Assembly: GCF_003611735.1 (NCBI RefSeq)
Contig: NZ_RAWG01000014.1
Span: 1 to 62,878 of the forward strand
DNA: 62,878 nucleotides
Reading direction: 5' to 3'
Origin: Corallococcus sicarius
GTDB taxonomy: Bacteria > Myxococcota > Myxococcia > Myxococcales > Myxococcaceae
The notes under the pieces: generated by a model
Database searches by the model: none
The model's input: only the letters and a program-made list of their open reading frames with translations
Told to the model about the DNA's origin: nothing
Position numbers and translations under genes: made by a program
Part shown: positions 1 through 7,290 of the stretch, piece by piece
Numbering within the stretch: position 1 is the first letter of the stretch
How the letters are laid out: the number at the start of each line of letters is the position of its first letter

Positions 1-444
1 GCCCCCGCCCCCCTGGAGACCGTCGTCTTCGAGTGCGCGGAAGCCGGCCCCGCGCACCTGGCCGCCGCGCTCTTCAACACGCTGGCCCACCCGGAGCGCG
101 CCCGCGCGGTGGTGACGCCTCCTCCGGACGGCGAGGAGCGGGTGCCCCCCGCCGTGGAGGCGCTGATGCGCGACCTGCACCTGCGCCCCGCGCCCCCGAG
201 GGACAGGAGCGTGCCCGCGTCCCACTACGTCCTCCTCGAGGTCGCGGGCCAGGCGCCGGGCATGGACGCGCGCGTGCGCGAGCGCTGGCCGCTGCCCGCG
301 CTGTCGCTGTTGGACGAGGCGAGCGCGCGCGCGTTGCAGGCGGCCCTGCGGCCCCGGCTGCACCAGCTGCTCGCGCGCCGGGGGTGGGAGCGGCTGCACG
401 TCGTCAGCGGCCCGGCCCCGGAGGGCCCGCGCGCCTTCACCTGA
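1..444 (+). CDS. Degenerate low-molecular-weight phosphatase/ArsC-like protein (5' truncated)
   Basis: Frame 1 is open from the first base to TGA at 442-444, so the start lies outside the window. The visible 147 residues follow the layout of the LMW tyrosine phosphatase/arsenate reductase fold: a first strand VVFEC, a helix like 'MAEALFN' (here LAAALFNTLA), a second block PPAVEALMRDLHL, a YVLLEVAG strand, then a WPLP segment and a long C-terminal helix. In active members the loop is C-x5-R-S/T. Here it reads CAEAGPAH, so the arginine position is alanine and the serine is histidine. I infer a non-catalytic relative, perhaps a binding or regulatory protein. The family call rests on layout only. 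The convergent histidine kinase gene ends 17 bp downstream. Confidence 0.55.
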   Translation, partial: APAPLETVVFECAEAGPAHLAAALFNTLAHPERARAVVTPPPDGEERVPPAVEALMRDLHLRPAPPRDRSVPASHYVLLEVAGQAPGMDARVRERWPLPALSLLDEASARALQAALRPRLHQLLARRGWERLHVVSGPAPEGPRAFT

Positions 445-461
445 AGGCCGCCCCGCGCTGG

Positions 462-1958
462 CTAGAAGCGGTCCGGCTCCGGCATGGGCGGCGCGGCGGA
501 CAGCCCGCGGTCCGCCATGGGCGGGTGCAGGGGCAGCATCACGATGAAGCGCGAACCGTGGCCGTATTCGCTCTCCACGCGCACGCGCCCGCCGTGCCCT
601 TCCACCAGGCTCTTCACGATGGCGAGCCCCAGCCCCGCGCCGCCGAACTCGCGCGTGGAGCTGCCGTCCACCTGGTAGAAGCTCTGGAAGATGCGGTCGA
701 ACTCCTCCGAGCGGATGCCCACGCCGGTGTCCTCCACGCTGATGCGGTAGCCGGGCACGCCCAGCTCCTGCTGCATCGCCGCGTCCGACAGCGTCACCTT
801 CACCCGGCCGCCGGACGGCGTGAACTTCACCGCGTTGGCCAGCAGGTTCACCACCACCTGGCGCAGCTTGTCCAGGTCGCCCGCGAGCCGGGGCTGGGGC
901 GTGTGCGGCAGCCGCACCTCCAGCTCCAGGCCCTTCCTCTGCGCCTGCGGCAGCACGCTGGAGACCGCCGTCTGGATGATGTAGCCGGGGTCCACCGGCG
1001 CCATGGACAGCCGCAGGCGGCCGGCTTCAATCTGGCTCAGGTCCAGCAGCGAGGAGATCATCGAGAGGAGCGTCTCGCCCTTCTCCACGATGGTGCGCAC
1101 GTACTGGAGCTGTTCGGCGTTGAGGGGCCCCGCCAGCCCCTCCGCCATCATCTCCGAATAGCCGAGGATGGACGCGAGCGGCGTGCGCAGCTCGTGGCTC
1201 ACCGTGCCCAGGAAGGACGACTTCAACCGGTCCAGCTCCTTGAGCCGCGCGTTGGCCTGGATGAGCCGCGCGTTCTGCGCCTCCAGCTCGCGGTGCACCT
1301 CCAGCGTGGACTCCAGGTGCAGGTGCGTGGCGAGGTACGCCTTCTGGCCGCTGGCGACGAGCGCGCCCAGCACCTGACCGAAGTGGCCCAGCACCTGGGC
1401 CGCGGTGCGCTCCGGCACGCGGCGCACGCGCGCCAGCAGCTCGTGCGCGCGCTCCAGGTCCAACCCCTGGATGCCGGTGAGCGTGGCCGGGAAGTCCGTC
1501 AGCTCCTCGGGCGTGAAGGGCCCCAGGATGACGCGGCCCAGGAAGTCGCCGTCCCACCGCACGGGCATCACCACGTAGCGCAGGCCGGTGAAGCACGGCA
1601 GGGCGATGAGCCCCGAGCCCTCCGACAGGTCGCCCTCCGCCACGCGCGCGCCGGCCTCCGGGAGCACGGGGCCGTTCTTCACGCGGCCCACCATGGCGGT
1701 GCACGCGTGGCGCCCGTCCGGGAAGGAGAAGACGTAGGCGCAGAAGTCGCCGTGCCCCACCTTCACGTCCGCCAGCTTGGTGCCGCGCGCGTCCAGCACC
1801 TTGATGCCCACGCGGTACAGGTCGCTGAAGCCCTTCACCACCTCCGCGAAGGACGGCAGGTCCAACAGGTCGCCGAGCGCCAGCCGCCGCTGGAGGACGG
1901 ACTCGCGCCGGTGCGAGCCGGACGTGTCACGGGGTCCTCCCATCGGCGGGCCGCTCAT
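462..1958 (-). CDS. PocR-domain sensor histidine kinase
   Basis: A 498-residue soluble kinase with no membrane segment. Residues about 30-200 look like a PocR sensory domain (LGDLLDLPSFAEVVKGFSD, then cysteine-containing FCAYVFSF and HACTAMVGRV segments), a PAS-like fold that often binds small hydrocarbons or redox ligands. A coiled coil at about 210-245 leads into HisKA with the phospho-acceptor histidine in [12 protein letters not shown] (about residue 255), then HATPase_c with N box NLLANAVKF, DTGVGI and GAGLGLAIVKSLVE. The start ATG at 1958 overlaps the stop of the upstream GTPase gene (ATGA), so the two are probably translated together. No receiver domain or response regulator lies next to it; the partner is unknown. 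Confidence 0.88.
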   Translation of the reverse strand: MSGPPMGGPRDTSGSHRRESVLQRRLALGDLLDLPSFAEVVKGFSDLYRVGIKVLDARGTKLADVKVGHGDFCAYVFSFPDGRHACTAMVGRVKNGPVLPEAGARVAEGDLSEGSGLIALPCFTGLRYVVMPVRWDGDFLGRVILGPFTPEELTDFPATLTGIQGLDLERAHELLARVRRVPERTAAQVLGHFGQVLGALVASGQKAYLATHLHLESTLEVHRELEAQNARLIQANARLKELDRLKSSFLGTVSHELRTPLASILGYSEMMAEGLAGPLNAEQLQYVRTIVEKGETLLSMISSLLDLSQIEAGRLRLSMAPVDPGYIIQTAVSSVLPQAQRKGLELEVRLPHTPQPRLAGDLDKLRQVVVNLLANAVKFTPSGGRVKVTLSDAAMQQELGVPGYRISVEDTGVGIRSEEFDRIFQSFYQVDGSSTREFGGAGLGLAIVKSLVEGHGGRVRVESEYGHGSRFIVMLPLHPPMADRGLSAAPPMPEPDRF

Positions 1959-2674
1959 GGAGGGCTCCCGCTCGCGCCGCCACCGGGCAGGATGCGGTAG
2001 CGGCCCTCCAGCGCCGTGCCCGTCAGGTCCACCTGGCGGAAGATCTGCCCCAGGAACTCCTCTTCCGTGAGCCCCACGTTGCGCGACAGGTGGGCGCGGT
2101 TCTCCAGCGCGCGCCAGGCCGCCTGCGCCACGGCGTGGAAGGTCTCCACCACGCCCTCGCCCCGCACCGCCACCGACCCGACGACGGGCTGGGTGCCCTT
2201 CTTCTGGATGTCCGCCAGCTCGGCGTCCGTGAGGCTGTCCGGCAGGTCGCGCTTGTTGAACTGGATGACCACCGGCACCTGCGCGGGGTCCAGCTCCATC
2301 TCGCGCAGGTTCTCCTGGAGGTTGCGCCAGTAGGCGTTGTTCTCCTGCGACGCGTTGCGCCGGCTGTCCGCGATGAACACCACCGCGTCGGTGCCCTGCA
2401 GCACCACGCGCCGCGTGGCGTTGTGGATGACCTGGCCGGGGACGGTGAAGAGCTTCACCTTCACCTTGAAGCCCGCGGAGGTGGAGAAGAAGACGGGCAG
2501 CAGGTCGAAGAAGAGCGTCCGGTCGTCGTGCGTGTCCACCGACAGCAGGCGCCCCCGCACGTCCGGCCGCGCCCGCGCGTGCAGCTTGCGCAGGTTCGTC
2601 GTCTTCCCGCTGAGCCCGGGGCCGTAATAGACGATCTTGAGCGTCAGCTCGCGCTGGGCGTGGTTGAGTTGCAA
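1955..2674 (-). CDS. MglA-like small Ras-superfamily GTPase
   Basis: Prokaryotic Ras-like GTPase of the MglA family: P-loop YGPGLSGKTTN, DRTLFFDLLP, the PM3 segment TVPGQV typical of MglA-type proteins, and the guanine-specificity motif NKRD. MglA proteins act as polarity and motility switches in myxobacteria. This one is a paralogue, since the residues around the P-loop and the C-terminal extension (EEEFLGQIFRQVDL...) differ from MglA. The reading frame is open up to 2860, but that N-terminus is basic and unlike the family. The TTG at 2674 gives MQLNHAQRELTLKIVYYGPG, which fits, although no good ribosome-binding site precedes it. The stop overlaps the kinase ATG by 4 bp, suggesting that kinase and GTPase form one signalling unit. 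Confidence 0.8.
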   Translation of the reverse strand: MQLNHAQRELTLKIVYYGPGLSGKTTNLRKLHARARPDVRGRLLSVDTHDDRTLFFDLLPVFFSTSAGFKVKVKLFTVPGQVIHNATRRVVLQGTDAVVFIADSRRNASQENNAYWRNLQENLREMELDPAQVPVVIQFNKRDLPDSLTDAELADIQKKGTQPVVGSVAVRGEGVVETFHAVAQAAWRALENRAHLSRNVGLTEEEFLGQIFRQVDLTGTALEGRYRILPGGGASGSPP

Positions 2675-2950
2675 GAGGGGGGCTCGAAACCCGAGGGGGA
2701 ACCGGACCTTCTTTTTATAATGGGCCCACGCTCCGCGCGGAAGGCCGGTTGCACGCCGGACGGCGGAGCGGAGCGAATCCTTCCTCCCGGAATGACGTCC
2801 CCCCGGGTGGCGTTTCGAGAAGTTCCCGCTCCTCGACCCAAGAGGAGGACGTCTCCCCACACGGAAAACAGGACACTGTGCGCGGAATGATCGCGTGCAC
2901 GGGTAAGGGGGGACCGGTTAGGATCGCGGACGCGACGGAGGAGCAAGGCG

Positions 2951-3487
2951 ATGACGATGAAGCAGGTGGAACCAGGCGTCGAGGTGGCCCCCACGCCAGT
3001 GATGGACGTGGCGACCCTCTCCAACGAGCTGGTGAACGGGGTCAAATTCGGTGTGGCCACCGACGAGGACCTGACCACGGTGTCGGCCCTGCGCTCCAAC
3101 TCCGAGCCCTGGAAGGGCCGTGGGGAGAGCCAGGAGGACAGCCTCAAGGCTCTCACCCAGCTCAAGCCGTACCTCCACGTGGCCCGGCTGCAGAACCAGA
3201 TCGTGGGTTACGTGACGGTGGAGCGCGACGGCCCGGTGCCCGGCGCCGCCTACCTGCGCAACATCGTGGTGAAGCCGGAGCTGCGGCGCCACGGCCTGGG
3301 CGCGCTGCTGCTGAACAAGGCGCTGGACGCGGCCCGTGACATGTACCGCAAGACGATCGCGCTGCGCGTGGATCCGGCGAACGCGCCCGCGGTGGGCTTC
3401 TACCGCAAGGCGGGCTTCACCACGGTGGCCACGGTGGTGTCGAAGAAGTCCGGCAAGCTGCGGCTCCTGATGTCGCGCGAGCTGTAG
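2951..3487 (+). CDS. GNAT-family N-acetyltransferase
   Basis: A 178-residue protein with the acetyl-CoA binding core of GNAT enzymes. The strand IVVKPELRRHGLGALLL carries the R-x-x-G-x-G pyrophosphate loop (RRHGLG), followed by the typical C-terminal 'NAPAVGFYRKAGF' motif. About 35 N-terminal residues precede the domain. A strong ribosome-binding site GGAGGAG (2937-2943) sits 7 nt before the ATG. The substrate cannot be told; the ending resembles small-molecule or protein amino-terminal acetyltransferases. It is divergent from the GTPase-kinase pair and stands alone. Confidence 0.85.
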   Translation: MTMKQVEPGVEVAPTPVMDVATLSNELVNGVKFGVATDEDLTTVSALRSNSEPWKGRGESQEDSLKALTQLKPYLHVARLQNQIVGYVTVERDGPVPGAAYLRNIVVKPELRRHGLGALLLNKALDAARDMYRKTIALRVDPANAPAVGFYRKAGFTTVATVVSKKSGKLRLLMSREL

Positions 3488-3665
3488 TCGCACGTCCGTC
3501 ACAGCCAGTGGTAGCACCCGACGGGAGGGGCCCTCACACGGCCGCTCCCGTCGTGCGTTGGAGACAGGCCCCCCGGGTGTCCCGGCGCGCGGCGGTCGAC
3601 TATCCTTCCGCGGGCTCCACCCCGCCGGGCCTGACGCACGGCAGCGGTGGGGCCACCCCCTCGGC

Positions 3666-5483
3666 ATGAAACCGCTCGCAGAGCTGCTGCGTCACCTGTC
3701 ACGTCCCGGAATCACCGAGCTGGCCCTGGCCAGTGGCCGCCCGCCCATGGTGCGAAACGCCACCGGCTATGAGCCCGTGGATCCCGGCGCCCTCACCACC
3801 GACGATCTCGTGAAGGCCCTGCAGGCCATGGTGGGCCTCGCGCGCGCCTCCACGGTGTCGGAGACCCCCGTGCAGTGGACGGTGAACGCCACCGGCCTGG
3901 GCTCGCTCAGCATCGCGGCGGTGCGCCGGGGTGATCTGATGAACGTGCGCCTCACGCGCGCCACGGAGGGCGCCACGCAGGCGGCTCCCCCAGCTCCGGC
4001 GGCCTCCGCGGCTCCGGCGGCTCCCGCGGCCCCTGGCCGGACGCCCTACGCCGCGACGCCCGGTGCGTCCGCTCCGGCCGACGCCGTGGCCCGCACCGCC
4101 CAGGCCGGTGGGCCTGCTTCCGTGGAGGCCCCCGCACGTACGGCCCCCGTGGGAGCGGCCTCCGTGCGAGGCGTCCCCGTGGGCTCGGTCACGGCGCCCT
4201 CTTCCGCACGCGCACCCGTGGCCGACGCGGCGCCCGCGCGCCCGCCCCCCGCGAGCGCGCCGTCGTATGTCGCCGACGCGGCGCCCGCGCGCGCCATCCC
4301 CATCTCGCGGCACACGCCCGCGCCGGGCCGCGACCTGGCCGTGCTGCTGGAGCAGGCGCGCAGCATGCACGCCAGCGACCTGCACGTGGTGGCGGGACGG
4401 CCTCCGCTGTTCCGCCTCGCCGGAGAGCTGCAACCGCAGGACACGGTGCTGGCGCCGGAGCTGGTGGAGCGGCTCTTGCTGCCCATCATCCCGGAGCGGC
4501 TGCGCCACGTGCTGGAGCGCGACGGCAGCGTGGACTTCGCGCTGGACTCCGAGGAGACGGGGCGCTTCCGCGTCAACGTGGGCCGCCAGCGCACGGGCCT
4601 CAAGGGCGTCTTCCGCGTCATCTCCCGCGAGATCCCGACCCTGGAGTCGCTGGGCCTGCCGGCGGACATCGCCAAGGCGACGCACCACCACCAGGGCCTC
4701 ATCGTGCTCACCGGCCCGTCCGGCCACGGCAAGACGAGCACGCTCGCGGCGCTGGTGGACATCATCAACCGCGAGACGACGCACCACGTGCTCACCGTGG
4801 AGGACCCGGTGGAGTACGTGCACCCGCGCAAGCGCGCCCTCATCAGCCAGCGCGAGGTGGGCACCAACACCCGCACCTTCGCGAGCGCCCTCAAGGGCAG
4901 CCTGCGCGAGGACCCGGACGTCATCGTCGTGGGCGAATTGCGCGACACGGAGACGGTGCGCATGGCGCTCGCCGCCAGCGAGACGGGCCACCTGCTCATC
5001 AGCACCATGAACACGCCCAGCGCGGCGAAGACCATCGACCGGCTCATCGACCTCTTCCCGCCGGCGGATCAGCAGCAGGTGCGGCTGTCGCTCTCCAGCG
5101 GCCTGCGCCTCATCGTGAGCCAGCGGCTGATGCCCTCCACGGACGGCAAGCGCATGGTGGCCGCCGCCGAGGTGCTCACGGGCTCCGTGGCGCTGGGCAA
5201 CCTCATCCGCGACAACAAGACGTATCAAATCCCGTCGCTCCAGCAGCGCGGCAAGTCGCTGGGCATCATCCGCTTCGAGGACTCGCTGTCGGACCTGGCG
5301 CGCTCGGGCAAGGCGACGCTGGAGACGGTGAAGGGCTTCGCGGAGAACCCGGACGAAATCGAGGCCATGGTGACGGGCAAGCGGCCCGGCGCCGCTGGCA
5401 CCGTGCCCCCACCCGCCACGCCCCAGGAGGGCGCGCGGATGCTGTCCAAGGTGGGCTCACTGCTTGGCAAGAAGGGCGCCTGA
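3666..5483 (+). CDS. PilT-family ATPase with duplicated N-domain and Ala/Pro linker
   Basis: A 605-residue member of the type IV pilus retraction/secretion ATPase family. Residues about 1-100 (LAELLRHLSRPGITELALASGRPPMVR...) look like a first PilT-type N-domain; about 100-215 are a low-complexity Ala/Pro linker; and from about 220 a complete PilT module follows, with its own N-domain (MHASDLHVVAGRPPLFR), Walker A GPSGHGKTS (about 350), TVEDPVEY, Walker B VIVVGELRD and the GNLIRDNKTYQI segment matching the PilT 'AIRNLIRE' region. Ordinary PilT is about 350-370 residues. The ATG at 3666 was chosen because the frame upstream (to 3558) has no family character. The next PilT-like gene follows after 1 bp, so they are co-transcribed and may form mixed or successive rings. 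Confidence 0.85.
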   Translation: MKPLAELLRHLSRPGITELALASGRPPMVRNATGYEPVDPGALTTDDLVKALQAMVGLARASTVSETPVQWTVNATGLGSLSIAAVRRGDLMNVRLTRATEGATQAAPPAPAASAAPAAPAAPGRTPYAATPGASAPADAVARTAQAGGPASVEAPARTAPVGAASVRGVPVGSVTAPSSARAPVADAAPARPPPASAPSYVADAAPARAIPISRHTPAPGRDLAVLLEQARSMHASDLHVVAGRPPLFRLAGELQPQDTVLAPELVERLLLPIIPERLRHVLERDGSVDFALDSEETGRFRVNVGRQRTGLKGVFRVISREIPTLESLGLPADIAKATHHHQGLIVLTGPSGHGKTSTLAALVDIINRETTHHVLTVEDPVEYVHPRKRALISQREVGTNTRTFASALKGSLREDPDVIVVGELRDTETVRMALAASETGHLLISTMNTPSAAKTIDRLIDLFPPADQQQVRLSLSSGLRLIVSQRLMPSTDGKRMVAAAEVLTGSVALGNLIRDNKTYQIPSLQQRGKSLGIIRFEDSLSDLARSGKATLETVKGFAENPDEIEAMVTGKRPGAAGTVPPPATPQEGARMLSKVGSLLGKKGA

Positions 5484-5484
5484 C

Positions 5485-6591
5485 ATGACGGAAAATCCCC
5501 GCATCGCCAGCTGGTTCGACGTGCTGCTCGACAAGAAGGGCAGCGACCTGCACCTGGGCGTGGGCTACCCGCCCCTGGGCCGCATCCGCGGCGAGCTCGT
5601 GCCCTTGCGCGAAGAGCCCCTCACCCAGGAGGAGCTGGAGCCGCTGCTCTTCGAGATCTGCTCGCCGGAGCAGAAGCGGCAGATCACCGAGGAGCTGGAC
5701 CTGGACTTCGCCTATGGCTACGGGACGAAGGCCCGCTTCCGCGCCAACTACTTCTACAAGATGACCGGCATTGGCGCCGTCTTCCGCACCATCCCCAGCA
5801 AGGTGCTGACGCTGGAGGACCTGAAGACGCCGGAGGTGGTGCGCAAGCTGGCGGACCGGCGCAGCGGGCTGGTGCTGGTGACGGGCCCCACGGGCAGCGG
5901 CAAGTCCACGACGCTCGCGGGGATGATCAACCACATCAACAAGACGCGCGCCTCGCACGTGCTCACCGTGGAGGACCCGGTGGAGTTCGTGCACGAGTCC
6001 CTCAAGGCCCAGGTCACCCACCGCGAGGTGGGCCCGCACGCGTCCAGCTTCGCCACCGCCATCCGCTCCGCCGGCCGCGAGGACCCCAACGTCATCCTCA
6101 TCGGCGAGCTGCGCACCAACGAGACGATGAAGCTGGCGCTCCAGCTCGCGAGCTTCGGCGTGCTCGTGTTCGCCACGGTCCACACCAACAGCGCGCCCGC
6201 CACCATCGACCGCATCATCAACGCCTTCCCCGCGGACGAGCAGGGCCAGGTGCGCGGCATGCTCGCGGAGTCCCTGGCGGGCATCGTCGCGCAGCAGCTC
6301 ATCAAGACCGCGGACGGCAAGGGCCGCGTCGCCGCGCTCGAAATCCTGGTGGGCGGGGCCGCCATCGCGTCGATGATCCGCGAGGGCAAGGTGTTCCAGA
6401 TCGCCTCCAAGATGCAGGCGGGCCAGGGCCAGGGCATGCAGACCCTGGACATGCACCTGGAGCGGCTGGTCAAGGACGACGTCATCCTCCCCGACGCCGC
6501 CCTGGAGAAAGCCCAGGACAAAGAGAATTTCGTGAAAGTCATCCAGCGGCTCAAGCCGGACTGGGTGGTGCCGGAGACTCTCAAGGCCTGA
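5485..6591 (+). CDS. PilT/PilU-family twitching-motility ATPase
   Basis: A 368-residue PilT-type hexameric motor of normal length. Features in order: N-domain with SDLHLGVGYPPLGRIRGEL, Walker A GPTGSGKSTT (about residue 135), LTVEDPVEFVH, Walker B VILIGELRTNET, a His-containing ATVHTNSA segment and ASMIREGKVFQI equivalent to the PilT AIRNLIRE motif. Known PilT proteins power pilus retraction at the base of the type IV pilus. The start is ATG 5485, preceded by AAGAAGGG (5469-5476), which lies inside the end of the upstream ATPase gene. No other pil genes are present, so this is a satellite motor pair, not the main pil cluster. Confidence 0.88.
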   Translation: MTENPRIASWFDVLLDKKGSDLHLGVGYPPLGRIRGELVPLREEPLTQEELEPLLFEICSPEQKRQITEELDLDFAYGYGTKARFRANYFYKMTGIGAVFRTIPSKVLTLEDLKTPEVVRKLADRRSGLVLVTGPTGSGKSTTLAGMINHINKTRASHVLTVEDPVEFVHESLKAQVTHREVGPHASSFATAIRSAGREDPNVILIGELRTNETMKLALQLASFGVLVFATVHTNSAPATIDRIINAFPADEQGQVRGMLAESLAGIVAQQLIKTADGKGRVAALEILVGGAAIASMIREGKVFQIASKMQAGQGQGMQTLDMHLERLVKDDVILPDAALEKAQDKENFVKVIQRLKPDWVVPETLKA

Positions 6592-6710
6592 GACGGACGA
6601 CCCAAAGGGGGAGGGAATTTGCATTCACCCCCCTACTTCGCGAATTGTTCGGGATTGAACCTGGACCGGCGCTCGCGCCTGGGTCCCACACTTCCGAGGG
6701 GGAAGTACTC

Positions 6711-7130
6711 ATGGATGAACAGCAGCTTGAGATGATTCGGCAGGCGTCGGAGCAGCAGAGCGCGGGCCCGGGCCCGTTGTTCTACATCTTCTACTTCGCC
6801 TTCATCGGCGCGATGATCGCGGGCCTGTGGAAGACGTTCACGAAGGCGGGCGAGCCCGGGTGGGCGGCCATCGTCCCCATCTACAACGTCTACATCATGA
6901 CGAAGATCGTCGGCCGCCCGGCGTGGTTCACGGTGCTGGCGCTCATCCCGTGCGTGAACATCATCGCGCTCTTCATCATCGGCATCGACATGGCGAAGTC
7001 GTTCGGCAAGGGCATGGGCTTCGGCATCGGCCTGGCGCTGCTCGGCCCCGTCTTCTACGCCATCCTCGGCTTCGGCGACGCGCAGTACCAGGGCCCGGCC
7101 GCCGCCAGCGGTGGCATGTCCGCGGCGTAG
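6711..7130 (+). CDS. DUF5684 family small membrane protein
   Basis: A 139-residue protein with a short charged N-terminus, a hydrophobic helix (LFYIFYFAFIGAMIAGLW), the signature block GWAAIVPIYNVYIMTKIVGR, then two or three more membrane helices and the ending YAILGFGDAQYQGP that marks the DUF5684 family. Function is unknown; relatives are predicted inner-membrane proteins. The start is ATG 6711 with GAGGGGGAAG (6696-6704) upstream. It lies 120 bp after the PilT pair with no obvious terminator between, so it may be read with them. Confidence 0.72.
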   Translation: MDEQQLEMIRQASEQQSAGPGPLFYIFYFAFIGAMIAGLWKTFTKAGEPGWAAIVPIYNVYIMTKIVGRPAWFTVLALIPCVNIIALFIIGIDMAKSFGKGMGFGIGLALLGPVFYAILGFGDAQYQGPAAASGGMSAA

Positions 7131-7143
7131 TGTCCGCGCAAGG

Positions 7144-7161
7144 CAGGGCCTCCCGGCCCTG
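7144..7161 (+). terminator. GC hairpin after the DUF5684 gene
   Basis: Perfect 7-bp inverted repeat CAGGGCC / GGCCCTG with a TCCC loop, 14 bp after the stop codon. There is no T-run, so it may be a weak or factor-assisted terminator. Confidence 0.4.
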
Positions 7162-7290
7162 ACGTGACGGCGGTGGAGTGGCCTGTTGTCCGGCCCTTCA
7201 CCGCCGTTCGTGTTTCTGGAGCGTCCCAGGGAGCCGGCCTCTGCGAGCGAACCTTCCCGCGAGGGCGGGAGATCCGATAGAGCGGCGGGG

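Noticed and set aside
7130-7290. A cobalamin riboswitch before the TonB-dependent receptor
   Set aside because: No B12 box or matching conserved stem segments could be found in the 160-bp leader.
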